Origin: CAIVVT01 sp963823095
GTDB lineage: Bacteria > Acidobacteriota > Terriglobia > Bryobacterales > Bryobacteraceae
Reading direction: 5' to 3'
Length of the DNA stretch: 64,000 nt
NCBI GenBank assembly: GCA_963823095.1
Contig: CAWGKI010000010.1
Coordinates: forward strand, 1 to 64,000
Positions 47,045 to 55,345 of the stretch are shown one piece after another. Under the pieces are notes generated by a model that was given only the letters and a program-made list of their open reading frames with translations, was not told the DNA's origin and did no database searches. Numbering within the stretch: the first letter of the stretch is position 1; every line of letters starts with the position of its first letter. The position numbers and the translations under genes are program-made.

Positions 47045-47288
47045 TCATCGACAAACGCTAGAGACTACCTTTTCAATGTCGGCGTCACACGCAGCCAATA
47101 TCGCGTTAGCGATGGTGGTGGGATTCGAAAAACCATCGTCAAGGTTTTGAGCTTCACTCACAATACAGGCATTGGCAACCGATAGCAGTGCCTTGTTCGC
47201 CGCATATTTGCCCCGGTGTTAGCTCGACTGGGGTATAGCAACCCGTCAACAACAACATCGCAACAAGCATAACGACCATCCTACGCAT
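47045..47288 (-). pseudogene. Small lipoprotein, one-base frameshift
   Basis: The ATG at 47288 begins a lipoprotein signal, MRRMVVMLVAMLLLTGCYTP, with lipobox LTGC (Cys at residue 17). One extra base near the GGGCAAATATGCG stretch (about 47209-47220) moves the reading to ANKALLSVANACIVSEAQNL, then PTTIANAILAACDADIEKVV, ending at 47045. About 80 residues if repaired. Unknown function; the mature part is helical with several Cys. It lies near the right end of the foreign block. Confidence 0.5.
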
Positions 47289-47602
47289 TTATGCCCCCTC
47301 TGCGCTGCCTCATGAGGGTCTTCATCGCTGTTTCCCTTTCTACGACCCTCACCCGTCCTACGGCGGCGTCAAGCCTCAGGGAAGCCCGCCAGGCCGCCTC
47401 GCCTATTTGCCCTGGCCGAGTTCGACGGCGAGCCCGGCAAGCGAGTTATGTCGCGCGGTGACGACAAAACTCAGGGTCGCGCCGCGACGGCGCGTGAGCG
47501 GGTCTAAAGTCGCCGACAGTCGACGTTTGTCGCGGGCAAAAAACTTTCGACAACGACCAACGCGGCGGGCTTTCTCTTTTGGCGGCACTCGACGCGCGGC
47601 GA
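47289..47602. other. 314 bases with no supported gene
   Basis: Contains short Arg-rich open frames on both strands but no start, ribosome site or recognisable domain. Probably the right margin of the foreign block. Confidence 0.4.
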
Positions 47603-47656
47603 TGAAGCTTGAAAGAGGCGTCTGGACGGCCCTCCAGACGCCTCTTTCAAGCTTCA
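47603..47656. repeat. Perfect 24-bp inverted repeat with 6-base loop
   Basis: Left arm 47603-47626 begins TGAAGCTTGAAAGAGGCG; right arm 47633-47656 is its exact reverse complement; loop CGGCCC at 47627-47632. No T-run follows on either strand, so it is not a typical terminator. It lies near the presumed right border of the foreign block. Possible roles: attachment or recombination site, cruciform, or an assembly fold-back. Confidence 0.75.
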
Positions 47657-47787
47657 AGGCACGAAATGCCCGTAAAATCGGGCCTTCCACATCACAAATT
47701 CGCCCAAAGCCCGAAAAATCAAGGGTTCCAGCGCATTCTCCGCTTGCTATCCCGCGAGTGCTTCCCTTATGATTGAGACCGAATAGG

Positions 47788-47815
47788 CTCCCGACAAAAT
47801 TGGGAGTTTTTGTTT
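47788..47815 (+). terminator. Short hairpin with T-run upstream of the HU gene
   Basis: CTCCC (47788-47792) pairs with GGGAG (47802-47806), followed by TTTTTG. A five-pair stem is weak. It could end rightward transcription from the island or act as an attenuator before the HU gene. Confidence 0.4.
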
Positions 47816-47911
47816 GTGAATGGTGTTTGAAGCAGAATCCAGGCGGTCCTCAAGTCCGCTGGATCCGCGCCCGATTCCAGTCGGGGAAGAATGAGATTTC
47901 AAGGAGAGGTT

Positions 47912-48223
47912 ATGGCCGAAGTCAAGAAGCTGACCCAGACCCAATTCGTCACCGAACTCGCAGAGGCCGTGGAGGTCTCGAAGAAGCAGGCCAAAGCGCT
48001 TGTGGACAAGTATGCGGAAATCGCGGTCCGCGAGACCAAGAAGAACGGCGTGTTCGTTCTGCCCGGTATCGGACGGCTCGTTCGCCAGGAGCGCAAGGCG
48101 CGCATCGGCCGGAATCCGGCGACCGGCGAGAAGATCAAGATCGCGGCCAAGAAGGTCGTGAAGTTCCGCGTTGCCAAGACCGTGAAGGACGCCATCGTCC
48201 CGGCCAAAAAGGCAAAGGCCTAA
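47912..48223 (+). CDS. HU-family DNA-binding protein
   Basis: 103 residues, histone-like dimer that bends DNA. Start at 47912 (MAEVKKLTQTQFVTELAEAV) with AAGGAGAGG just upstream. HU features: SKKQAKALVDKYAEIAVRET, GVFVLPGIGRLVRQERKARI and the flexible DNA-binding arm motif GRNPATGEKIKIAAKKVVKF. The C-terminus is Lys-rich (VPAKKAKA). Followed by a strong terminator at 48265. Marks the return to chromosomal sequence. Confidence 0.93.
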   Translation: MAEVKKLTQTQFVTELAEAVEVSKKQAKALVDKYAEIAVRETKKNGVFVLPGIGRLVRQERKARIGRNPATGEKIKIAAKKVVKFRVAKTVKDAIVPAKKAKA

Positions 48224-48264
48224 AGACCGAGGGGTCGGTCTCGAATCAGGGAGTTGAAATGCGA

Positions 48265-48297
48265 AGCCCCGCGGCGCAGGCTGCGGGGCTTTTGCTT
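48265..48297 (+). terminator. Rho-independent terminator of the HU gene
   Basis: AGCCCCGC (48265-48272) and GCGGGGCT (48283-48290) pair perfectly around a 10-base loop, followed by TTTTGCTTGTTTT. Confidence 0.85.
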
Positions 48298-48352
48298 GTT
48301 TTGCGGGAGCGGTACGGTCTATAAAAGCGGTAGGTAAAAGAGCGGTACCGAG

Positions 48353-48523
48353 CTAAGCCTTCTTTTCGGGCTCAGCCTCGTTCTTGGATGCGGCGTCGTC
48401 GCCGTTCTTGAAAACGTCCTTGAAATTCCGGATTCCCTCGCCCAGGCCCTTGCCCACGTCGGACAACTTCTTGCCGCCTCCGAACACGAGGAATATCACC
48501 GCGGCGATCACAACGTATTTCAT
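48353..48523 (-). CDS. tatA: Sec-independent translocase subunit TatA/E
   Basis: 56 residues. Starts MKYVVIAAVIFLVFGGGKKL: one short membrane helix with the conserved FG before an amphipathic helix (SDVGKGLGEGIRNFKDVFK) and an acidic/Lys tail (SKNEAEPEKKA). This is the TatA pattern: the pore-forming subunit that exports folded proteins with twin-arginine signals, of which several are encoded in this window. GGAGA lies shortly upstream of the start. TatB/C are not nearby. Convergent with the HU gene. Confidence 0.85.
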   Translation of the reverse strand: MKYVVIAAVIFLVFGGGKKLSDVGKGLGEGIRNFKDVFKNGDDAASKNEAEPEKKA

Positions 48524-48698
48524 GACGTCTCCAGCGCTCTCCCTGCAGACCTAATTGTAGCGCACACCCAGTGTAGGAACCTGCTCGCGGCAGCGTCAAG
48601 GAATCCTTCATCCCGCAGAACCCTCTTGATCGACTCGATCCAGCCTATCGTCAGATAGCTCTACAGCAGTAGACCGGGAACTCTGTGCTCACGCCCCT

Positions 48699-48860
48699 GG
48701 GAACGCCGATCTCCAGAACGGCTTCGTTCGGCTCACGCTGCGAAGGAACTCTGAATCTCGAAGCGCCAGCGTGGATGCAGGTGAGATGGCGGCGCCACCC
48801 CTGAACAACTGCCTTGAGTTGTCGCTTTCGCGGGCGCTCGGAGCCGATCTCGAGATCGGC
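48699..48860. repeat. Two inverted copies of the GCCGATCT palindrome family
   Basis: GGGAACGCCGATCTCCAGAA (48699-48718) is an inverted relative and GCCGATCTCGAGATCGGC with GTTCCC (48843-48866) a full palindromic copy. Both lie in the gap before comEC together with other short repeats; no gene is supported in 48524-48972. Confidence 0.6.
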
Positions 48861-48972
48861 GTTCCCGGGGGGCGGCGACCGCCTGCGGACAGCGGAATTC
48901 GAGTGTATTCCGCGCAACGGAGGCCGGCAGGTGAGAACTCTGCCGAACGGGGGCACTCCCTCATTACGGGCC

Positions 48973-51504
48973 ATGCGCGACCCTCTCATCCTGCCATTCT
49001 TTGCTCTCGCCGCAGGTATCCTGGCCGCGAGGGCCGGCGGAGTCGCGCCCCGCGAGGCGATATGGGCGGCGGCCGCGTTCGCGCTCCTGGCCGCACTGAG
49101 TTGGAAGCTCTGTTCCAAGCGCTTCCTCCGGATTCCGGTCCTATTCGCACTGGCGGCGCTCGGCGCTTTCGACGCGGGGCAGCACACCGCGAGTCCACCT
49201 GAAAATGCACCGGTCACTGCTGGCGCGATCCAGACAGTTCAGGGCTGTGTGGTAGACAACGGCGTCTACCGCGATGGACGTCTGCGATTCACGCTGCAAA
49301 TCGGTCCAGGCGCCGCCGTCTACACGACCGTCGTTCCGCGCGGCGACGATCCGCCGCCACGCCTGCCGCTCGCCGGAACGCGGGTCTCGGTGGAAGGCGA
49401 GGTCCGTTTGCCGCGCAGCTACAACAATCCTGGCTCCTTCGACTTCGCGGCGTATCTGGCCCGGCAGGACGTCTATTGGACCGTCTCGGCCAAGGCCGCT
49501 ACCTATCGCGTGTTGCCTGGCGCCTGCGGTCCAGCCTGGAAGGCGGCCCTTGGGCGCATCCGGCAGTCCGGGTTGGACTCGCTCGACCGGGTTTACGCCA
49601 ACGACGATTATGCGCGTGGCATGATGCGCGGCTTGTTGCTTGGCGACGCCTCCGGAATTCGAGACGTGTGGACACAGGATTGGCGCCGCACCGGCACTTA
49701 CCACGCTCTAGTGATCTCCGGCAGCCAGATCACGTTCGCCACCGCGCTTCTGCTGGTCTGGCTTAAAGTCGCGAAGGCCGGCGAGCGCCCGCTGCTGGTT
49801 GCCGCGGCCCTGGCCGCATGGATCTACGCGCTGGTCTGCGGCGGTAGTGCGCCCGTGCTGCGAGCGGCGGCGGGATTCTCGCTGTTTGTCGGAGCGAAGT
49901 TCCTCTATCGTACTCCGCGCCTGCTCAATATGCTGGCCGCGGTGGCGATCGGTTTCCTGATCGTTTCGCCCGATGAGCTTGTCGATGCCAGCTTCCAATT
50001 GACCTTCCTGTCGGTGGCGGCCATGGGCGCCATCGACGAACCGCTGAGCGCGCGATGGCTGAAACCCTGGCGAGAAGCACTTGGCGCGCTGACTAAACCG
50101 GATCTCGTTCCAAAGCTCGAACCGCGAGTGGCCGTAATCCGAACTGAGGTCCTATTGATCGCCGAAACGCTAGCCGCGCTGCTGCGCTGCCCGTTGCCTT
50201 GGATCGTCCGGGCCGTTCGACTCGTGGGTGGCGCACTGCTGTCCTGTCTGCAGTTGATGCTGCTTTCGGCGTGCGTGCAGTGGATGCTCGCCATGCCGAT
50301 GATCCTCTACTTCCATCGCCTCTCGATCAGCGGGTTGACGGCCAATATCATCATCGTGCCGCTGGTCTCCCTGGCGATCCCATTCGGCTTCGCCGCGGCC
50401 GCTACGGGCTGGCACTTCTTCGCGGTCATCGCGCTGTGGATGTTGAAAGCCTCGCAGTGGGCGGCGATGGTCCACGCGCGCTGGGAGCCTAAATGGCGCG
50501 TACCGGATCCGCCCGTTGCCGCACTCCTGCTCTTTCTCGTGTTGCTCGCCTGCTTCTGCGTGGCGCTGAGACGGCAATCGCGTTGGGCGCTGTTTGCCGC
50601 CGCCGCGTCAGTGGCGACCCTCACGTTGGTGGCCGTTCATCCGTTCCCATCCTCCATCCGGCCTGGGTCTTTGGAGGTAGCGATGATCGACGTCGGCCAG
50701 GGCGAAAGCATTCTGCTGGGCCTGCCGTCCGGCGCGGCGGCATTGGTCGATACGGGTGGAATCCAGACCTTCGGACGCCAGAAGCGCCCGCGCGATTCAG
50801 CCTTTGATACGGGCGAGGACGTGGTTTCCCCTTATCTCTGGCGGCGCGGACTGCGCAAACTCGACGTGCTGATGATCAGCCATGCGCATGCCGACCACGC
50901 CGGCGGCGCGGCGGCGATCCTCGAGAACTTCCATCCTCGCGAAGTTTGGGGGGCGTTTGACGTCGACGACAAAGACTGGCGCCGCCTGGCCGCGCTGGCG
51001 CGTGCCGCCGGGAGCCGCGTGCGCAGCTTGCACAAAGGCGAGGCGATCGAGCTGGGCGGTGTGCGCTGGGAAGTTCTCGCGCCTCTTCCCGACCTTGGGC
51101 CGCACGACACGAACGAAGCGTCGTTGGTGGTGCGGGCATGCTACGGACGGCACGCACTGTTGCTGACCGGCGACATGGATCGTAGGACGGAATCGCTCTT
51201 GTTGGAAGCGGGCTACGCGGGGCAGGCGGACATTTTGAAGGTCGCGCACCACGGCAGCAAAAACTCGTCCCTGCTCCGCTTCCTGGACGTGCTGAAGCCC
51301 TCGCTGGCCATGATATCGGCCGGGTACGAGAACAGTTTCGGCCATCCCAATAAGGTGACTCTCGACTCGCTGCGCGAACGGCGGGCATTGGTGATGCGAA
51401 CCGACAGGCAGGGCTTGATCGTCACGCGTTGCAGCGAGCGCTGGATCGAAGTGGATGGCCATCCCGAAGGCTTCACCCTGCCACCGGCGTGGGAGGGCTA
51501 TTAA
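48973..51504 (+). CDS. comEC: DNA internalization protein ComEC/Rec2
   Basis: 843 residues. Membrane protein that passes single-stranded DNA across the inner membrane in natural competence. N-terminal helices, a DUF4131 segment (GAIQTVQGCVVDNGVYRDGR), the competence domain (HALVISGSQITFATALLLVW, GGSAPVLRAAAGFSLFVGA), and a C-terminal metallo-beta-lactamase domain with VAMIDVGQGESILLGLPSG, MISHAHADHAGGA and KVAHHGSKNSS. Start at 48973 (MRDPLILPFFALAAG) is chosen because the upstream extension to 48814 runs through dispersed repeats. Confidence 0.94.
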   Translation: MRDPLILPFFALAAGILAARAGGVAPREAIWAAAAFALLAALSWKLCSKRFLRIPVLFALAALGAFDAGQHTASPPENAPVTAGAIQTVQGCVVDNGVYRDGRLRFTLQIGPGAAVYTTVVPRGDDPPPRLPLAGTRVSVEGEVRLPRSYNNPGSFDFAAYLARQDVYWTVSAKAATYRVLPGACGPAWKAALGRIRQSGLDSLDRVYANDDYARGMMRGLLLGDASGIRDVWTQDWRRTGTYHALVISGSQITFATALLLVWLKVAKAGERPLLVAAALAAWIYALVCGGSAPVLRAAAGFSLFVGAKFLYRTPRLLNMLAAVAIGFLIVSPDELVDASFQLTFLSVAAMGAIDEPLSARWLKPWREALGALTKPDLVPKLEPRVAVIRTEVLLIAETLAALLRCPLPWIVRAVRLVGGALLSCLQLMLLSACVQWMLAMPMILYFHRLSISGLTANIIIVPLVSLAIPFGFAAAATGWHFFAVIALWMLKASQWAAMVHARWEPKWRVPDPPVAALLLFLVLLACFCVALRRQSRWALFAAAASVATLTLVAVHPFPSSIRPGSLEVAMIDVGQGESILLGLPSGAAALVDTGGIQTFGRQKRPRDSAFDTGEDVVSPYLWRRGLRKLDVLMISHAHADHAGGAAAILENFHPREVWGAFDVDDKDWRRLAALARAAGSRVRSLHKGEAIELGGVRWEVLAPLPDLGPHDTNEASLVVRACYGRHALLLTGDMDRRTESLLLEAGYAGQADILKVAHHGSKNSSLLRFLDVLKPSLAMISAGYENSFGHPNKVTLDSLRERRALVMRTDRQGLIVTRCSERWIEVDGHPEGFTLPPAWEGY

Positions 51505-51635
51505 CTGCCGATCTCTCCATGACCTGTAGACAGTGCACCCCCAACGATGAAAATAGCATCTCTGTCTCCCGGCAACCCAAATGCGATGCGGAGGTTGATG
51601 CGGTCGCCGCGCACACTCAACAACCGCCAGCACCG

Positions 51636-51766
51636 AGCCCCGAACGAAGAGAGGGGTCCCCTGGAAGCTTCCTCGGAGGTGGCGTGAAATCGACCAAGGC
51701 GCGACGCCGACTGTGGACCGCGAAGCGGAAGAAAGTTCCGCGGGACCCCTCTCTTCGTTCGGGGCT
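51636..51766. repeat. 25-bp perfect inverted repeat flanking an 81-base loop
   Basis: AGCCCCGAACGAAGAGAGGG(GTCCC), 51636-51660, is repeated as its exact reverse complement at 51742-51766. The inside pairs further (e.g. GGAAGCTTCC and GGAAGAAAGTTCC). Sits between comEC and convergent DUF2007-like genes, so it may also function as a bidirectional terminator. Structure and size (131 bases) suit a MITE-like or REP-like element. Confidence 0.7.
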
Positions 51767-51838
51767 GACAACTACTGGAAGTGCGAGCGCCGCGTAATCA
51801 ACAGCCAGATTTTCGGAGCAACCCAAGGAAATCGGCGG

Positions 51839-52135
51839 CTACGAGGCTGGGGCCGTGTCGCCCGAGACCTCTCCGGCTTGCTCCGCTTCCTCAGCGCCCG
51901 CAGAGCCCGCCGAGCGCGCTTCGGCAATGATCTCGGCGGCCTGTTTGGCCTGATCAGCCGGAACCTGGATGCGGGAGGGCAGGTTGGGCATCATCTCGGC
52001 GCCCACAATCACGGCATCGATCCCGTTGGCTTCGAGAAGAGTCTGCAGCGCGGTGGCCTCCATCTCGGTGACCTCCAGCGGAGTGCCGTCTTCTTCCAGG
52101 ATCAGAACCAAGTCAGTAGAATCGGATGGGCTCAT
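51839..52135 (-). CDS. DUF2007-like protein, copy 3
   Basis: 98 residues from MSPSDSTDLVLILEEDG. The core ATALQTLLEANGIDAVIVGA followed by SRIQVPADQAKQAAEIIAEA matches the DUF2007 pattern of a small alpha/beta module (LL..GI....V..ADAERA..II). Acidic tail. Third and last of three tandem paralogues on the minus strand. DUF2007 proteins have no assigned biochemical function. Confidence 0.7.
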   Translation of the reverse strand: MSPSDSTDLVLILEEDGTPLEVTEMEATALQTLLEANGIDAVIVGAEMMPNLPSRIQVPADQAKQAAEIIAEARSAGSAGAEEAEQAGEVSGDTAPAS

Positions 52136-52148
52136 TTGCACCTCCGCT

Positions 52149-52481
52149 TTAGAGTAACCCGCGAAACCTTGAATTCAAGTCGTCAGGTGGCAAATCTCCG
52201 GCAGACTCCCCCGCTAATTCGGCTTCATCGGCGGCAGCTTCGCCATCGGCACGCGCCTGAGCAATGATTCTGGCAGCGTCTTCCGCCAGCTCCGCAGGCA
52301 CGAGAATGAGGTTCTCGGGCAATTGGTGGAAGCTCCGGGAAGGCAACTTGACCTCACAGTCGATGCCATTCGCCGCCAGCAGCCCTTGCACGATTTCCGC
52401 CTCCGCCAGGCCGGAGATCTTCAGCGGCTCGCCGTCCGCGCCCAGCAGGGGGACCTTTTCTACCCAGCCATATGTACTCAT
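52149..52481 (-). CDS. DUF2007-like protein, copy 2
   Basis: 110 residues, MSTYGWVEKVPLLGADGEPL start. Core EAEIVQGLLAANGIDCEVKL, then ENLILVPAELAEDAARIIAQ and an Ala/Glu-rich tail. Stops 13 bases before copy 3. The same domain with diverged sequence; the N-terminal strand (VPLLGADGEPLKI) aligns with LILEEDGTPLEV of copy 3. Confidence 0.7.
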   Translation of the reverse strand: MSTYGWVEKVPLLGADGEPLKISGLAEAEIVQGLLAANGIDCEVKLPSRSFHQLPENLILVPAELAEDAARIIAQARADGEAAADEAELAGESAGDLPPDDLNSRFRGLL

Positions 52482-52493
52482 GGCGTCCCTCTT

Positions 52494-52814
52494 CTATAGG
52501 AATCCGAACCTGCCCGAACCTGCATCTCGCGGCGGTCTGTCCCCCGCGGCCTCACCTTCCAGTTCAGCCTCGTCGGCTGCGGCGCCGCCCCCAGCACGCG
52601 CTTCGGCGATCACCTCGCTTGCCCGTTCAACGTCGGCCGCGGCAACGAGCAAGCGGAACGGCAGCACCGGCTCAGCCCTGAAGCCGGAAACGATGGCTTC
52701 GATTCCGTTCGCCTGCAGCAAGCTCTGCAATCCCGTAGCAACGATCATGGGCACTCCCAGCGGAACGCCGTTCTCCATCACCGGAACTAATTTTACGTCG
52801 TCAGGTGTACTCAT
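52494..52814 (-). CDS. DUF2007-like protein, copy 1
   Basis: 106 residues, MSTPDDVKLVPVMENGVPLG start at 52814. Core ATGLQSLLQANGIEAIVSGF, then FRLLVAAADVERASEVIAEA. First of the three tandem genes, 12 bases before copy 2. The upstream open frame to 53387 is antisense to ytxH/pruA and is not used. Divergent from the ytxH gene with 42 bases between starts. Confidence 0.7.
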   Translation of the reverse strand: MSTPDDVKLVPVMENGVPLGVPMIVATGLQSLLQANGIEAIVSGFRAEPVLPFRLLVAAADVERASEVIAEARAGGGAAADEAELEGEAAGDRPPRDAGSGRFGFL

Positions 52815-52856
52815 ATGCGCCTCGGCTAGAATAGGCCATGGAGGCTCACTTCTAAT

Positions 52857-53123
52857 ATGTACTCCGAAGACTACACGAGCAAGGCCACCTGGTTCATCGC
52901 CGGCACCGCCGTCGGCGCAACTTTGGCGCTGCTTTTTGCCCCGGCGTCCGGCCGCGTAACCCGCCGCCAGATTCGCCGCCAGGTTGAGCATGGCACCGAT
53001 GCGCTCAGCGAATCCGGCCACGACTTGCTGGAAAAGGGCAAGGAACTGTTCGACAAGGGCCGCAAGATGGCCGACGATGCCGCCGACATGATCGAACGCG
53101 GCCGCAAGATGGTGGAGGGGTAA
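52857..53123 (+). CDS. YtxH-domain protein
   Basis: 88 residues with one N-terminal membrane helix (TWFIAGTAVGATLALLFAPA) ending in the typical FAP-SG turn, followed by an amphipathic helical repeat region (GHDLLEKGKELFDKGRKMAD). YtxH proteins are general-stress-associated membrane proteins of unknown mechanism. Its stop TAA shares one base with the pruA ATG. Confidence 0.8.
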   Translation: MYSEDYTSKATWFIAGTAVGATLALLFAPASGRVTRRQIRRQVEHGTDALSESGHDLLEKGKELFDKGRKMADDAADMIERGRKMVEG

Positions 53124-54682
53124 TGAACGTCCGGCTATGGGAATTCCGCAACGAGCCCAGCGCCGACTTCTCGAAATCCGAAAACGCCGAAGCGATGCGA
53201 GCCGCGGTAGCGCTCGCTCGCTCGGAGTTTGGCCGGGAGTATGACCTGCACATCGGAGGGGAAACCTTCCGCACTGGCGATCTGCTGAAGTCGGTAAATC
53301 CGTCCAAGCCTTCTGAGACGGTTGGGCTGCATCACAAGGCGACCGCGGAACTGGCCGCGAAGGCAGTCGGCGTGGCCGACGCAGCATTCCAGACGTGGTC
53401 GCGCACGCCGGCGTCCCAGCGCATCGAGCTGGTTCGCAAGGCAGCGGCCATTCTGCGAAGGCGCAAATTCGAATTCAATGCCTGGCTAGTCGTGGAAGCC
53501 GGCAAGAGCTGGCCGGAGGCCGAGGCCGACACCTGCGAAGCCATCGACTTCCTGGAATACTACGCGCTGCAAATGCAGAAGTGGGCTGCGCCCGATCCAG
53601 TCGCGCAATTGCCCGGCGAGAGGGATGAGTTGCGCTACCTGCCACTCGGGGTCGGCGTGATCATTCCGCCATGGAATTTCCCGTTGGCGATTCTGGCGGG
53701 CATGGCCGTCGCCGCGCTGGTCGCCGGCAACACCGTGGTGATCAAGCCATCGAGCGATACTCCCACTGTGGCGGTCAAGTTCGCCGAGGTCCTCGCGGAG
53801 GCCGGTTTCCCCGCAGGAGTTTGCACTCTCCTGGTAGGCAGCGGCAGCGAGGTCGGCGACGTTCTCGTCCAGCATCCGCGCACGCGCTTCGTTTCTTTCA
53901 CCGGCTCTCGCGAGGTTGGGCTGCATATCAACGAACTCGCCGCCAAGCCGCAGAAGGGCCAGATCTGGATCAAACGCGTGGCCGCCGAAATGGGCGGCAA
54001 GGACGCGATTGTCGTGGATGACAACTGCGATCTGGATGCGGCGGTGCAGGGCGTCTTCGTCTCGGCCTTCGGCTATCAGGGACAGAAGTGCTCGGCCTGC
54101 TCGCGCGCAATTGTGGTGGACGGTGTCTACGACGCGTTCCTCGAAAAGCTGGTGCCCAAAGTCCAGGCGGTCCAGGTCGGTCCGGCCGACGATCCGCAAT
54201 ACTACATGGGGCCGGTCATCAACGAGCGCTCGCGCAAGACCATTCTCGACTACATCGAGGTCGGCAAGAAGGAAGGACGCCTGCTCACCGGTGGCGCCGC
54301 CGCTCCCGGAGAGGGCTACTTCGTCCAGCCGACCGTCATCGCCGATGTCGACTCCAAGGCGCGAGTCTTCCAGGAAGAGATCTTTGGACCAGTCCTCGCC
54401 GTCACGCGCGCTCGCGATTTCGAACACGCTCTGGAGCTGGCCAACGATACCGAATATGGTCTGACCGGCGCGGCGTACACGAACGATCCGGCGAAGATCG
54501 AGGCCGCCAAAGATCGCTTCTTCGTAGGCAATCTGTATATCAACCGCAAGTGCACCGGCGCCATGGTGGGCTGCCACCCGTTCGGTGGCTTCAACATGTC
54601 CGGTACCGATTCCAAGGCCGGTGGGCCCGACTACCTGCTGCAGTTCATGCAGGCGAAATCGGTAGCCACGAAGGTCGGCTGA
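53123..54682 (+). CDS. pruA: L-glutamate gamma-semialdehyde (1-pyrroline-5-carboxylate) dehydrogenase
   Basis: 519-residue aldehyde dehydrogenase oxidising glutamate semialdehyde to glutamate with NAD, the second step of proline breakdown. LPLGVGVIIPPWNFPLAILA and VVIKPSSDTPTVAVKF (NAD binding), AAEMGGKDAIVVDDN (general-base Glu), GYQGQKCSACSRAIV (catalytic Cys), and the family tail CTGAMVGCHPFGGFNMSGTD. This set fits the RocA/PruA mono-functional type. The proline dehydrogenase partner is not in the window. Confidence 0.93.
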   Translation: MNVRLWEFRNEPSADFSKSENAEAMRAAVALARSEFGREYDLHIGGETFRTGDLLKSVNPSKPSETVGLHHKATAELAAKAVGVADAAFQTWSRTPASQRIELVRKAAAILRRRKFEFNAWLVVEAGKSWPEAEADTCEAIDFLEYYALQMQKWAAPDPVAQLPGERDELRYLPLGVGVIIPPWNFPLAILAGMAVAALVAGNTVVIKPSSDTPTVAVKFAEVLAEAGFPAGVCTLLVGSGSEVGDVLVQHPRTRFVSFTGSREVGLHINELAAKPQKGQIWIKRVAAEMGGKDAIVVDDNCDLDAAVQGVFVSAFGYQGQKCSACSRAIVVDGVYDAFLEKLVPKVQAVQVGPADDPQYYMGPVINERSRKTILDYIEVGKKEGRLLTGGAAAPGEGYFVQPTVIADVDSKARVFQEEIFGPVLAVTRARDFEHALELANDTEYGLTGAAYTNDPAKIEAAKDRFFVGNLYINRKCTGAMVGCHPFGGFNMSGTDSKAGGPDYLLQFMQAKSVATKVG

Positions 54683-54750
54683 TCGGCGAGTGGCGTCGTG
54701 GGGCGGCGCTCCAGGGCCCGCCCGCGAACCGGACAAAGAGCAGCCGATGG

Positions 54751-55182
54751 AGCGCCTGCCTGGAGTTTCTACATTTTAGCGAGGCCTCTGCGGGGCCGGG
54801 GCGAAATCGCGTGTTTGCAATGTATCAGGGCATGCCTTCAGGCGTGCCGCAGGAACGCCCTCTGTCCCGGCTTCAGCCGCTGCTTTCCTCTCTGCCAACC
54901 AGGTAAAACAACATTCGGAGAACTCGTGCCGCCAGGTCTCTCCCCTGTCGCCACACTCCGGCTACGAGCGCTAAGAGAATCCACCCTGGACGAACTGCAT
55001 GGCTCTTTCAGCCGAACTCAGGACATCTTCTCTCGCCCGCCATTACGAGCACGCTCGCGCCCTTCGCAGCGGCTGAAGCCGATTCCTTTCCGCAACGGTT
55101 CGGCACGCCTGAAGGCATGCCCTGATACAACGCCGGTCATCCCCAAACGCGCTCCCAAATGTAGAAACTCCAGGCAGGCGCT
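54751..55182. repeat. Two diverged copies of a composite repeat in inverted orientation
   Basis: Three blocks recur in reverse order and complement: 54751-54776 with 55157-55182 (26 of 26), 54822-54849 with 55101-55128 (28 of 28, core CATGCCTTCAGGCGTGCC), and 54868-54883 with 55066-55081 (16 of 16, CGGCTTCAGCCGCTGC). Between the blocks the sequences differ. They fill most of the 925-base gap after pruA, in which no gene is supported. Confidence 0.7.
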
Positions 55183-55309
55183 GGAGCGCCTGCGCGGCCG
55201 TGGACGGCCCGCCCCACAACATGGCCACTCGCGCTATACTGGCTTCAGCCCCGATTGGAAGGGGACTATCAAGTTCGAAATCTAGGGTAAAATTCGAACA
55301 ACGTGGCGA

Positions 55310-55345
55310 GGGGAGATGCTTTCGGGCATCTCCCCTTTCCCTTTT
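55310..55345 (+). terminator. Strong intrinsic-terminator-like hairpin
   Basis: GGGGAGATGC (55310-55319) pairs with GCATCTCCCC (55326-55335), followed by TTTCCCTTTTT. A TAAAAT at 55288-55293 lies just upstream. It may terminate transcripts from the repeat region or be an attenuator for the next gene 270 bases on. Confidence 0.65.

Noticed and set aside
55264..55300. tRNA- or RNA-like GTTCGAA/TTCGAAC pairing
   Set aside because: Only a 7-bp stem with no cloverleaf; may be part of the promoter-terminator arrangement but does not define an RNA gene.
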